DNA of 48,199 bases, from contig JAKANS010000020.1 in NCBI GenBank assembly GCA_021823625.1, positions 1-48,199 on the forward strand, in the 5' to 3' direction. Every line of letters begins with the position of its first letter. Position 1 is the stretch's first letter. The DNA is from a bacterium (GTDB taxonomy: Bacteria > Verrucomicrobiota > Verrucomicrobiia > Limisphaerales > J093). The notes beneath the pieces are model-generated. The model ran no database searches, had not been told where the DNA came from, and was given only the letters and a program-made list of their open reading frames with translations. Shown here piece after piece: positions 35,879 through 45,313 of this stretch. The position numbers and the translations under genes were made by a program.

Positions 35879-37065
35879 AGAGGGTGTTGGGAAATTCGGA
35901 GCAAGTGGCTATACGACAGGAGCTTGTGAATAAAAAATGAGGGCGCAGAGACTGCAGCGGACGCACGCGAGTTTTGGGGGTAGCTCTGGCGGCGATGAAT
36001 TCGTTGCTGCCAACCACCGGAACCCAAGCGTTGCTCCAAACGCTCTCGTCTCACATTCCCGATGCGTGGATCAACCAGCACTTGCTCGCCCCGCTGTTGC
36101 CGAGCGCAGGCGTGGGCAAATTATCCGTGGCCTTAATTGACGCCACGGATCTGCCCGCCGCAACCTGCGGTTTTAAAAAAAGCGCCCGGGCCGATTCAGT
36201 GCGCAAGGAGCGGCGGTGGGAGCGCGCACGCTCAAGACCGGCCAGAGCCGGTTCTTTGTGGGCTACAAGAAGCACACCTTCCGGCTGTGGGTCCAACGTT
36301 ACGAACGCGGGGTGTTATTGGTCCCATTGGTCAGTTGGGCGGCCCCGGCCAATTTGAGCGAAGGCTGCCTGCGCCGACCCAGTGTCGCGCACTGTTGGCG
36401 CCGCTGGCAGTGGCGACCCGATTTCATCGTGGGGGACATGGGCCATATTGATGGGGCGACCAAACGGGCGGTCCGGGAGCACTGGCGGGCGGCGGTCATC
36501 ACCCGGCTCAAGAAGAACATGAATTTAGCCGCTCCGTTTGAGACTCCCACGCAGGCGTGTTGCCGCCAAGGTCAAACCCTGCACTGGTTGGGCTATGAGT
36601 CGGGCGATGATCTCCATTGGTTTGGCGTGACCGAAACGCCCGCCTTGTGCGCGCTGTGCTGGGAAGCCAACCGCTGTCCGCGCCAATTCGGATTTGCCCC
36701 GTCGGCGCACGAGACGTTGTTGGGCTTGCTGCCCATGAACACGGCGGTGTCGGCGCCGTTGCTGCAGCAAGTGCGTCCGTGGATTGAACCGGCGCAGTCG
36801 TACGAGAAAAATAAATTAGGCTTGAGCCAGGTCTTTTTCAACAGCCTGCGTTTGACTTGGATCATGTGCTTGCTGGCCGACGCGGCCGTGCTCTTGCGCG
36901 CGCCCGTGCTCTTGCGCCAGGCGCCGGTGGCTGATCCGCTCCGAGAACTGCGGCCCCAACAACTGGCCTTGGAGTTCGAAAACGGCGTTTGAATTCGTCG
37001 GATCAGAATTCATCGAAATCGGCCCATTTTCGCAGGTTCGTTCAACGAATTCCCCAACACCCTCT
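35879..37065 (+). mobile_element. IS4-like insertion sequence with 20-bp inverted repeats
   Basis: A 1187-bp element bounded by inverted repeats 35879-35898 and 37046-37065 (both AGAGGGTGTTGGG then AATTCG, 19 of 20 identical). It carries one broken transposase. No clear target duplication is visible: the flanks read CATCTACT on the left and CCAGCAAA on the right. It lies between the second oxidoreductase and the FG-GAP gene. Confidence 0.85.
35937..36992 (+). pseudogene. IS4-family transposase, frames split at an A7 tract
   Basis: Fragments of an IS4-type DDE transposase in three frames. The first frame (ATG 35937, MRAQRLQRTHASF) shifts near 35973 to the frame reading LPTTGTQALLQTLSSHIP and LIDATDLPAATCGFKK (first D). 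At seven A residues (about 36174-36182) a -1 shift continues as RPGRFSAQGAAVGARTLKTG and QSRFFVGYKKHTFRLW. The last frame then carries FIVGDMGH (second D) and SYEKNKLGLSQVFFNSLRLT with the C-terminal E/K motif, ending at 36992. The A7 slip could be programmed, but the other shift near 35973 looks like a real lesion, so activity is doubtful. Confidence 0.7.
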
Positions 37066-37178
37066 CCAGCAAAAAAAGGAACTTTTTCTGTTGCGCACCT
37101 CCCGGAAGGCAAGCTACGCTTCAGCCAACGGCGACCACCATGGTGGGGCTACCTGAGCAGTAACGGAATGGAGCGTCT

Positions 37179-39191
37179 GTGAAGGCTATAAGAATTCATT
37201 CCCTACACGCACAATTCGCCAGTCGGCTGGACACAGTCCTATCGACCTGCATTGTCGTTTCATCCCTGGCTTCGGTTGCCGTACGAGGTGGCGACTTGGG
37301 GCTTGCCACGGACTTCCAATAAGCCATCCTGGAGCATGTGGAAAGGGCCAAGTACGAAATCCGGTGGCCGGAGCGGGTCGGCGCCTGGCAAGTCCCAAAC
37401 CGGGCACAGAATCTTCGATTCACGTTCTCGGATGCCGGCTTTCGGGCCGAGCCGCGTCTTGCCGCAGACGAAGAACCGTGGTCGGTTTCGGTTCGCCTCG
37501 CCTCCGTCGGTCGCCATGACTCATCAAGGCCAGTGCCTGATCGAGCCACGTGGGAAGTAGCCGGCCTCACTGCTCGCGCGTCGATCGACGATCTGGCGAT
37601 CAGCTACTCCAACGGCAAGAACGGTCTCCGACAGAACTTCGTGCTGGGCCATCGCCCACCGGGAACCGGGCCAGTTCGGCTTACCATAGATGTGAGAGCG
37701 GATGGCGGGCTCATGCGGCTCGATGGCGCGGAGCAGATGGTGATCTGGGAGCGTGACACGGGAGAGGAATTGATGCGCTACCTGGACCTGGATGTCTGGG
37801 ATGCCGCTCAACGCCCGCTCGAGGCCTGGTTCGAATCTGGCGGTCCGGATGAATTTGCCGTCGTCGTAGATGACACCGATGCCGTTTATCCGCTCGTCAT
37901 CGATCCCCTGACCATCCGATGGACGAAAGTCGAGACGCAATCAGGCGCGAACTTCGGTTACTCTGTCTCGAGTGTCGGCAATGTGGCGAGCGACGCCCCC
38001 GGTAGTGGCGGCGTCCTTGTTGGAGCCCCGTATTTCGACACCGGACTGGTCAATGCGGGCAAGGTGTTTGTGTTTTTCAGCGACACCAGCAGCCCGCCAC
38101 CAACGAGCCCGACCTGGACCAAGGAGGGCGATCAAGCCAACGCCTACCTGGGTGAGGCTGTCGCGAATGCCAAAGACGTTAACGGCGATGGTTACGCTGA
38201 CATCATTGTGGGGGCTCCTTACTTCGACAGCTCCGGCTATTCGGACGACGGCCGAGTTTATGTGTTCGCCGGCGGGCCTTCGAACCTTGGCTCGACACCC
38301 TTGTGGCAACGGGACGGGGGACTCAGTGGCGCCCATCTCGGCATGGCCCTGGTGGCAGCCGACGTCAACGACGACAGCTACTCGGACGTGATCATCGGCG
38401 CACCCGACTATAGCTGGAGCTATTCGGGTTGCGGCGCTGTGTTCGTCCATCACGGCAGCTCGACCGGTCCCGGTGCTTCCGCCAACTGGTGGAAAGCCGG
38501 TTTGTCCTACGCGGCGCGCTTTGGGGCGAGCGTAGCAGGAGGAAACGTTAACGGAAACACCTTCGATGACGTTCTCATTGGGGCTCCGACACACGACAAT
38601 TACGGCGTAAGGGGCGCAGCTTATCTCTATTTGGGCGGTAGTTCCGGTCTGGCATCGAGTCCCGCCACAAGCTGGACCGGTGGGGCCGTCGGTGACTACT
38701 TCGGTCAAAGTGTGGCGTTGCCAGGGCGCGTCCTCAACAGCGATTCGAGTCTCGGGGATGTGCTGATCGGTGCACCTTACGTGGATTCAGGACAAACGGA
38801 CGAAGGCAAGGCCTATCTATACCTCGGCACGGCTAGTGGCGCACAAACGAGTGCATCCTGGACCGACGAGGGCAATGAGGCCAACGCGCATTGCGGCTAC
38901 AGCGTCGCCGGAGGCGACATGGAAAAGGTGTCAGGCGGTTATGCCGAGGTGCTGATCGGTGTACCCCACAAGGACAGCCTTGGAAATACGGATGGCGGGG
39001 AAGGGCGTTATTTCCGAAACACAAGTGGATCGCTGACGCTGGACACCCTCTGCACGGCCGCCGCCCCCTATAGCTACGCCGGGTTCAGCGTAACGTACAC
39101 GCTCAACCTTTATTACGGCCAAGCGGGCATTATCGTGGGAGCCCCTGGCCATCAAGGTTACGGCGGAGCACAGGCGTACACTAAACAGTAG
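37179..39191 (+). pseudogene. FG-GAP repeat surface protein, interrupted by a TAA codon
   Basis: A secreted beta-propeller protein with integrin-alpha-like FG-GAP repeats. The GTG at 37179 has GGAG five bases upstream and gives a signal-like start MKAIRIHSLHAQFASRL and a hydrophobic TCIVVSSLASVAV. The frame is open for 47 codons, meets one TAA (37320-37322), then continues in the same frame AILEHVERAKYEIRWPE to 39191. Seven GxxVGAP-type repeats can be counted, such as DVNGDGYADIIVGAPYF and DDVLIGAPTHD, several with Ca2+-binding DxNxDG loops. Without the TAA it would be 670 residues. The shorter reading from GTG 37338 lacks a signal peptide and has no Shine-Dalgarno. Confidence 0.7.
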
Positions 39192-39202
39192 ATCACAACA
39201 GG

Positions 39203-39231
39203 GGAGGCCGGCCCAGCACGGGCCGGCCTCC
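39203..39231 (+). terminator. Terminator-like hairpin after the FG-GAP gene
   Basis: A perfect 12-bp GC-rich stem, GGAGGCCGGCCC with GGGCCGGCCTCC, loop AGCAC. Only a weak T stretch (GCTTTGG) follows, so it may act as a pause or mRNA-stabilising end rather than a strong terminator. Confidence 0.6.
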
Positions 39232-39242
39232 GCTTTGGCGCG

Positions 39243-40265
39243 ATGGATCGCATGACCATGAGATCAGAATCAACGGAGAGGTTGTGCTGCATTCAGCCTC
39301 GCTTGGACGGGGCTCCAGCACCCGGTGCCTTCGGTTACGCACCCGCAATTGCGCATCGCGTGCTTCCCGATGAGGGCTGCGGCGGTCGGGTTTCCGGGTT
39401 CGCGGGAGACACCAAGCCTCTGGCTTTCACTTTGATCGAGTTGCTCGTGGTCATCGCGATCATAGCGATCCTGGCCAGTCTGCTGCTGCCGGCGCTCTCC
39501 CGTGCCAAAGAACAAGCCCGGAGCGCCGAGTGCCTGGGGCGGAAGCGCCAAATTACGCTCGGCTGGTCGATGTACGCCGACGACAATCAGGACCGGTTAG
39601 CACCATGCAGTTGGTTGCCCTCATCCGGCGAGTGGTTCCGAGGCAGCCGGTTCGCTTGGACTGGGGGGTGGATGGGGTGGGACTTGGACTCTCAGATCAC
39701 AAATACCGCACTCCTGCTTTACCAGCCCAAGACTGGCGAACCGTCACCCTACTTCATATCGAGCTATGTCAGCTTTGAACCGAAGGTCTATAAGTGTCCG
39801 AGCGATCGGTATCTGTCGCCCGCCCAACGGGCCGCGGGCTGGCGCCAGCGGACTCGAAGCATTGTCATGAACGCCTACTTGGGCGATGGCATGACGTATT
39901 ACAAGATTCCAAAGTCGGCGGTTTTCGAGTTCCCAGCCAAAATCTATTACCGCGCTGCTGATCTCGGGAGGCCGGTGTCCACCTGGGTATTCCTGGATAT
40001 GCATCCCGATGCGATCAGGTCTGCCAGCTTCACGCTCTTGCCACCGGTCCCCTGGCCGTGGGGAGGCAGCGGAATGTTACCGGCGAGCTACCATAACGGC
40101 GGCTGCACGCTGTCCTTTGCAGACGGGCACGTGGAAGTCAGGAAATGGGTAGTCCCGGAGACTCGGCAGCCGGTCCGCTATGGGGATTTGCCGGTTCTCG
40201 GGCCGGATCTGCGCGATCACGAGTGGTTGGCGTGGCGGTCCAGCGAGCAGGTTCTCAAAGAATAA
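39243..40265 (+). CDS. Type IV pilin-like / pseudopilin protein with prepilin cleavage motif
   Basis: A 340-residue protein with the prepilin N-terminal methylation motif: A61/[20 protein letters not shown], then [18 protein letters not shown]. The C-terminal domain ends with [20 protein letters not shown], the H-x-DG motif of the DUF1559/SBP_bac_10-type pseudopilins numerous in Planctomycetes and Verrucomicrobia. Residue -1 is Ala instead of the usual Gly. The 61-residue leader is long, so a downstream start is possible, though no better one is evident. These proteins are predicted type II secretion or pilus-like subunits; the specific role is unknown. Confidence 0.85.
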   Translation: MDRMTMRSESTERLCCIQPRLDGAPAPGAFGYAPAIAHRVLPDEGCGGRVSGFAGDTKPLAFTLIELLVVIAIIAILASLLLPALSRAKEQARSAECLGRKRQITLGWSMYADDNQDRLAPCSWLPSSGEWFRGSRFAWTGGWMGWDLDSQITNTALLLYQPKTGEPSPYFISSYVSFEPKVYKCPSDRYLSPAQRAAGWRQRTRSIVMNAYLGDGMTYYKIPKSAVFEFPAKIYYRAADLGRPVSTWVFLDMHPDAIRSASFTLLPPVPWPWGGSGMLPASYHNGGCTLSFADGHVEVRKWVVPETRQPVRYGDLPVLGPDLRDHEWLAWRSSEQVLKE

Positions 40266-40618
40266 GACCTCCGCGTAGGGAAGGGTCACCACACGCGAAT
40301 TGGCGAGTGTAGCTCGCGTTAACGCTGGTCTCACCCGATATGAACCAAGGCGTGCATCCATGCCGGACAGGGTTGCAGGTAGTGGTCTGCGGCGTATTGA
40401 TCTACGCCGGAGTGTCAGGGATCAATTGTCTCCTTGCCTCGGTCGAGGTGGACGGCGCGACGTCTCAAACTGAATCTCGTTTCACCTGCGCTTGCCGGCG
40501 CCTGGCGCTACCCACCTCGCTTCGCGGTCCTGCGCTCGCAGCCTCTCCGGCGCCGTCACCCAGCCTGGGCGAGAAGCGGCGGCGGCTCTATCGCGTCGAT
40601 TTCTCGGATTCTCCGGGC
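40266..40618. other. Mostly non-coding stretch before the fucosidase remnant
   Basis: About 350 bases. A frame opening at 40340 begins MNQGVHPCRTGLQVVVCGVLIY, which looks like a membrane start, but it shows no domain and runs into GC-rich palindromic-looking sequence (40490-40620). It may be the broken 5' end of some gene. I do not call it. Confidence 0.4.
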
Positions 40619-41684
40619 GCCGCGATTTCATTCCCCTGCTCAAACTCAAACCCGGCATCATCCACAACAACCGCCTCGGAGGCGGCTTCCGCGGCGACAC
40701 CGAGACGCCGGAACAGGAAATCCCCGCCACGGGCTTCAAAGGCCGCGATTGGGAAACTTGCATGACGATGAACGACACCTGGGGGTACAAAAGCTACGAC
40801 CACGACTGGAAGCCCACCGAGACGCTGGTGCGCAACTTGGTCGATATCGCCAGCAAAGGCGGCAATTACCTGTTGAACGTCGGCCCAACCAGCGAAGGCT
40901 TGATCCCCGCGCCCTCCATTGAGCGGCTCCAGCAAGTCGGCGCGTGGATGAAGGTGAACGGCGAGGCGACCTGCGCCACCAGCGCCAGTCCGTTCAAAAA
41001 GCTGGCCTGGGAGCGTTGCACGCAAAAGCCGGGCAAGCTCTACCTGCACGTTTTCGACTGGCCCGCGGACGGCCGGCTGCAGGTGCCGCTCGCAAGCGCG
41101 GTCACCAAGGCCTACCTGCTGGCCGACAAATCGAAACAGCTCCAAGTGGAGAGTGCCGCGGATGGCGAAATCGTCAGCCTGCCCAGCGCCTCGCCCACAC
41201 CCTACGCGGGGGTCGTCGTCCTCGATATCGCGGGGGCACCGGAAGTCACCGCGGCAGCGACGACGCGCATCCACCCGGCGGCGGACGGCAGTTTGACGCT
41301 CAAGGCCGAGGACGCCGAACCGATGGGGGGTGCCATCCGGGTGGAGTTGCACGATGGCGTGGGCAACCTCGGCTCCTGGACGGACCCAAAGGATTACGCG
41401 CAATGGTCGGTCACCATCGCCAGGCCGGTGCCTATGAGGTCGTGACCACGTTTGCCTGCGCGCCCGGCGCCGAAGGCAGCCGGCTCGAACTCAGCATTGG
41501 TAACCAATCTTGGACCGGGCCGGAGGTTCCCGCCACGCAAAGCTGGCAGGACTTTGTCACCGAAACCGCGGGAACCATTGAAATCCAGAAGGCCGGTCCG
41601 GCCAACGTGGCTTTGAAAGTCGCGGACATGCCGCGCGGCGCAGTGGTGAACCTCCGCTCCCTCGTTTTACGGCCGCTGAACTGA
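40619..41684 (+). pseudogene. GH29 alpha-L-fucosidase, N-terminally deleted and frameshifted
   Basis: The C-terminal half of a GH29-type exo-fucosidase. Homology starts near LLKLKPGIIHNNRLGGGF and GFKGRDWETCMTMNDTWGY, and the family core segment LVDIASKGGNYLLNVGPTSE is intact. The catalytic nucleophile Asp and the N-terminal barrel strands lie upstream of this point in GH29 and are absent here. The beta-sandwich domain follows, and after WSVTIAR (about 41424) the frame shifts by one base to AGAYEVVTTFACAPGAEG, continuing to LRSLVLRPLN and a stop at 41684. A terminator follows. No complete copy is in the window. Confidence 0.75.
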
Positions 41685-41710
41685 TCGTGCCGCGCGAACG
41701 CGGAACTTCC

Positions 41711-41746
41711 ACCGCCAGCCGGGTCTCTCCCGGCTGGCGGTTTTCG
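41711..41746 (+). terminator. Intrinsic terminator after the fucosidase remnant
   Basis: A perfect 12-bp stem, CCGCCAGCCGGG (41712-41723) with CCCGGCTGGCGG (41729-41740), loop TCTCT, followed by TTTTCG. It separates the fucosidase remnant from the C39/ATP-grasp operon. Confidence 0.9.
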
Positions 41747-41853
41747 TTGGCGCAGGCGCTGCGTTCGCGCAATCACCAGTTGCGCGTTTCCCAGGATTTG
41801 CTATCAGACCGCCGCACCGGCGCCGTGGTCTGTGATCGCTGCCGGCGCCGCGA

Positions 41854-42555
41854 ATGAAGGTCCAGTTGAACTTGCAGATGCGGCCGCAGCCGAACGACGA
41901 AACCTGCGGCCCCACCTGCTTGCACGCGCTGTACCGCTATTACGAGGATTCGATCTCCCTCGGTGCGGTGATCCGCCAGGTGCCGCGCCTGGCCAGCGGC
42001 GGCACGTTGGGTGTGATGCTCGCCAACCACGCCCTGCGGCGCGGTTACTGCGCTCGCATCTATTCCTACAACCTCCAGTTGTTCGATCCCACCTGGTTCG
42101 CTCCCGGTGCGCCCGACATTCGGGAGCGGCTCGCCGCCCAGTGCGCGGTCAAGCGCGATGCCAAGCTCACCACCGCCACCGAGGCTTACCTCGAGTTCCT
42201 GACGTTGGGCGGAGAGTTGCGGTTCGAAGACCTGACCAAGGCGTTGATTCGAAAGTACCTCAACCGGCAGCAGCCCATCCTGACCGGCCTCAATGCCACC
42301 TACCTTTACCGGTGTGCGCGCGAGTTCGGGCCGGGTTCCGATTACGACGACGTCCGCGGCGAGCCGCTCGGACACTTCGTCGTGTTGTCCGGCTATGATC
42401 GCAACCAGCGCAGCGTCAGCATCGCAGACCCGCTCCCGTCGAATCCAGCCACGGCCACGCACTACTACGAGGTCACCATGGATCGGCTGATCGGTGCCAT
42501 CCTCCTGGGCATCCTGAGCTACGATGCCAATTTGCTGATCGTCCGGCCAAACTGA
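41854..42555 (+). CDS. C39-like (papain-fold) cysteine peptidase
   Basis: A 233-residue protein with a C39-peptidase-like fold. The candidate catalytic triad is C18 (in DETCGPTCLHALYRYY), H174 (EPLGHFVVLSGYD) and D192 (SIADPLP), with the usual order and spacing. It has no ABC transporter domain or membrane segment and no signal peptide, so it is a free cytoplasmic form, unlike the bacteriocin-exporter C39 domains. It starts an operon: the ATP-grasp gene begins 26 bp after its stop, and the GCS2 gene overlaps that by 4 bp. No precursor peptide is seen in the 107 bp between the terminator and this gene. A role in trimming or transfer within the metabolite pathway is inference. Confidence 0.8.
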   Translation: MKVQLNLQMRPQPNDETCGPTCLHALYRYYEDSISLGAVIRQVPRLASGGTLGVMLANHALRRGYCARIYSYNLQLFDPTWFAPGAPDIRERLAAQCAVKRDAKLTTATEAYLEFLTLGGELRFEDLTKALIRKYLNRQQPILTGLNATYLYRCAREFGPGSDYDDVRGEPLGHFVVLSGYDRNQRSVSIADPLPSNPATATHYYEVTMDRLIGAILLGILSYDANLLIVRPN

Positions 42556-42581
42556 GCCGGGTGTCCCCGCCGCTTTTTCGT

Positions 42582-44048
42582 ATGCGTATTCTGATTGTGG
42601 TTAACAATCCCCAGGAGTGGCCGCTCGAAGTACCCGGCGTCGAGGTGGTGGCCGCCCGTTCGTACCTGGTCGATCCGATCTTTGCGGACCTCGACCGGGC
42701 GAAGGTGTTCAACTTTTGCCGGTCCTACCGCTACCAGAGCATCGGCTATTACGTTTCCCTGCTGGCGGCGGCGCGCGGCCACAAGCCGATCCCTGACATC
42801 GCCACCATTCAGGACATGAAGTCGCAGACGGTCGTGCGCCTGATGTCCGACGAACTGGAAGAACTGATCCAGGAAAGCCTGGCCGGCATCCGCTCGAACC
42901 GTTTTACGCTCAGCATCTACTTCGGACGCAATCTGGCCGACCGGTACGACCGCCTCAGCGCCGCGCTTTTCAAATTGTTCCAGGCGCCCTTCGTCCGCGC
43001 GGAATTCGTGCGCACCGACAAATGGGACCTGCAAGGCATCGGCCCGATCTCCGCCCGCGACATTCCGGATTCGCACCACGGTTTCGCGGTCGAGGCGGCC
43101 TCCCAATACCTTGCCGGGCGCGGGCCGTCCACGCGACCGCGCGTGATCGAGCGCTACGACATGGCCATCCTGTCCGATCCGCAGGCCAAGGACCTGACTT
43201 CCGATCAGGCGGCGATCGACAAGTTCATCAAGGCTGCCGCCGGTCTGGGCATCCACGCCGAGGTGATCGACAAGGAGGGTTTCGCCCGCGTGGCCGAGTT
43301 CGACGCCTTGTTCATCCGCGAGACGACGAGCGTGAACCACCACACTTATCGGTTCTCGCGCCGCGCCGTGGCCGAGGGGCTGGTCGTCGTGGACGATCCC
43401 GACTCGATCTTGAAATGCAGCAACAAGGTCTATCTGGCGGAGTTGCTCGACCGGCGGCAGATTTTGACCCCAAAGACTTTGATCGTACACCGCGACAACG
43501 TCGATGAGATCGTGCCGCAACTCGGCCTGCCGTGCATTCTGAAGCAACCGGACAGCGCCTTCTCCCAAGGCGTGGTCAAGGCCGACACGGTCGAGGAAGT
43601 GAGACAAGGCGCCGAGGAGATGTTGGAACGCTCCGATCTGGTCATCGCTCAGGAGTTTCTCCCCACGCCTTTCGATTGGCGCATCGGCATCTTCGACCGC
43701 AAGCCCCTTTACGCCTGCCAGTATTTCATGGCCGGCAAACACTGGCAGATCATCAACCACGAAGGCGACGAAAACTCGCGCTTCGGTCGGGTGAAAACGC
43801 TGCCCGTGGAACTTGCGCCCAGCCGCGTCGTGCGCGCCGCTCTCAAGGCCGCCAACCTCATCGGCGACGGTCTCTATGGCGTGGACCTCAAGCAAGTCGG
43901 CCAGAAATGCTATGTCATCGAAGTGAACGACAATCCCACGATCCAATCCACCTTCGAGGACGCGGTGATGAAGGACTCCCTGTACGAGCGCATCATGGAG
44001 GTCTTTTTGCAGCGGCTGGAACGGCGTCGGCAAGGCCTGCCCGAATGA
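42582..44048 (+). CDS. RimK-like ATP-grasp ligase with N-terminal RLAN domain
   Basis: A 488-residue ATP-grasp enzyme that joins a carboxylate to an amine using ATP. The start MRILIVVNNPQEWPLEVPGVEV and SYLVDPIFADLDRAKVFNFC resemble the RLAN domain, found before RimK-type ATP-grasp domains. The ATP-grasp part includes CILKQPDSAFSQGVVKA, QEFLPTPFDWRIGIFD, and GVDLKQVGQKCYVIEVNDNP; its E/N residues bind Mg-ATP. The ATG at 42582 is preferred over a GTG at 42561 because the family starts there. It overlaps the GCS2 gene by 4 bases (ATGA), a sign of coupled translation. Confidence 0.85.
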   Translation: MRILIVVNNPQEWPLEVPGVEVVAARSYLVDPIFADLDRAKVFNFCRSYRYQSIGYYVSLLAAARGHKPIPDIATIQDMKSQTVVRLMSDELEELIQESLAGIRSNRFTLSIYFGRNLADRYDRLSAALFKLFQAPFVRAEFVRTDKWDLQGIGPISARDIPDSHHGFAVEAASQYLAGRGPSTRPRVIERYDMAILSDPQAKDLTSDQAAIDKFIKAAAGLGIHAEVIDKEGFARVAEFDALFIRETTSVNHHTYRFSRRAVAEGLVVVDDPDSILKCSNKVYLAELLDRRQILTPKTLIVHRDNVDEIVPQLGLPCILKQPDSAFSQGVVKADTVEEVRQGAEEMLERSDLVIAQEFLPTPFDWRIGIFDRKPLYACQYFMAGKHWQIINHEGDENSRFGRVKTLPVELAPSRVVRAALKAANLIGDGLYGVDLKQVGQKCYVIEVNDNPTIQSTFEDAVMKDSLYERIMEVFLQRLERRRQGLPE

Positions 44049-45292
44049 GCGCCGCGCCCGCCCGCCTGTCGCTGTTTACCGGCACCGGCGTCGAACTCGA
44101 GTACATGATCGTCGATGCCGCGACGCTCGCCGTTCGGCCGATCAGCGACGAATTGATCCGCGCGGTGACGGGCGCCTACCAGTCCGATGTCGAGCGCGGC
44201 GAGTTTTGCTGGTCGAACGAGCTCGTGCTGCACGTCATCGAGTTGAAAACCAACGGACCGGCGAAATCGCTCGGCCACCTGGCACGCGGTTTTCAAGCCG
44301 AAGTCAACGAGGTCAACCGCCGGCTGGCGTCCTTGGGCGCGCGACTCATGCCCACGGCGATGCACCCGTGGATGGATCCGCACGCGGAAACGCGTCTCTG
44401 GCCGCACGAATACAGCGCGGTCTATGAAGCCTACAACCGCATCTTCGGCTGCCAGGGCCACGGGTGGTCGAACCTCCAGAGCCTGCACCTGAATCTGCCT
44501 TTCGCGAACGACGCCGAGTTCGCCGCCCTGCACGCCGCCATCCGCGCGCTCCTGCCGATCCTGCCCGCGCTCGCCGCCAGTTCCCCGGTGATGGACGCGC
44601 GGACCACCGGCTGGCTGGACAACCGCCTCGCCGTTTATCGCACCAACTCGGCCAAGATCCCGTCGCTGACCGGACGCGTGATTCCGGAGCCGGTTTTTTC
44701 CGAGGCCGATTACCACCGCGAAATCTTCCAGCGCATCTACCGCGACATTGCCCCGCACGACCCCGACGGCGTGTTGCAGGACGAGTTTCTGAACTCGCGT
44801 GGCGCCATCGCCCGGTTCGGCCGCGGCAGCATCGAGATTCGCGTGCTCGACGTTCAAGAGTGCCCGCAGGCGGACCTCGCGATCACGGAGTTGATCGTCG
44901 AAACCTTGCGCGCGCTGGCGGCCGAACGCTGGCAAAGCCTGGAGTGTTTGCGGTCACGGGACACGGAGCGTCTCGAAACGATCTTCCTCGCGACCGCCAA
45001 GGATGGCGAAGCCGCGACCATCGGCGATCCTGACTATTTGAAAATCTTCGGCTGGCAGCGCGGCGCCTCCTGCACGGCCACGGACCTGTGGCGGTGGATT
45101 GCGGCGGAACTGGAGATGCGGTCGCGGCTGGCCCCGGACGCGGTTTGCGCTTTGGACCTCATTTTCGAGCGCGGTACGCTGGCGCGCCGGATTTTGCGTC
45201 GTCTGGGAGGCGATTGTTCCCGCGCACGCTTACAGGAAACCTACGGCCGGCTCTGCGATTGCCTCGCTTCGGGCCAGCAGTTCAAAGGCTGA
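44045..45292 (+). CDS. GCS2-type glutamate-cysteine ligase family carboxylate-amine ligase
   Basis: A 415-residue enzyme of the GCS2 family, glutamine-synthetase-like ligases that form amide bonds between glutamate (or similar) and an amine such as cysteine. The N-terminus has the Mg-binding GTGVELEYMIVD (residues 13-24), then ELVLHVIELKTNGP, and the middle has NLQSLHLNLPF, the His-containing strand of the family. The ending GAIARFGRGSIEIRVLDVQE is conserved, with a Glu/Arg active-site segment. It is shorter than the classical gamma-glutamylcysteine synthetases and closer to the YbdK-like and metabolite amidoligases. It is the last gene of the operon, 21 bp from convergent mqnC. Its real substrate is unknown. 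Confidence 0.85.
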   Translation: MSAAPARLSLFTGTGVELEYMIVDAATLAVRPISDELIRAVTGAYQSDVERGEFCWSNELVLHVIELKTNGPAKSLGHLARGFQAEVNEVNRRLASLGARLMPTAMHPWMDPHAETRLWPHEYSAVYEAYNRIFGCQGHGWSNLQSLHLNLPFANDAEFAALHAAIRALLPILPALAASSPVMDARTTGWLDNRLAVYRTNSAKIPSLTGRVIPEPVFSEADYHREIFQRIYRDIAPHDPDGVLQDEFLNSRGAIARFGRGSIEIRVLDVQECPQADLAITELIVETLRALAAERWQSLECLRSRDTERLETIFLATAKDGEAATIGDPDYLKIFGWQRGASCTATDLWRWIAAELEMRSRLAPDAVCALDLIFERGTLARRILRRLGGDCSRARLQETYGRLCDCLASGQQFKG

Positions 45293-45313
45293 ACGAGCCG
45301 GTCGCTCGCCCAT

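Noticed and set aside
40340-40765. 141-residue frame before the fucosidase remnant
   Set aside because: The first 30 residues look membrane-like, but the rest is a frame-shifted shadow of fucosidase sequence, with no domain or conservation evidence.
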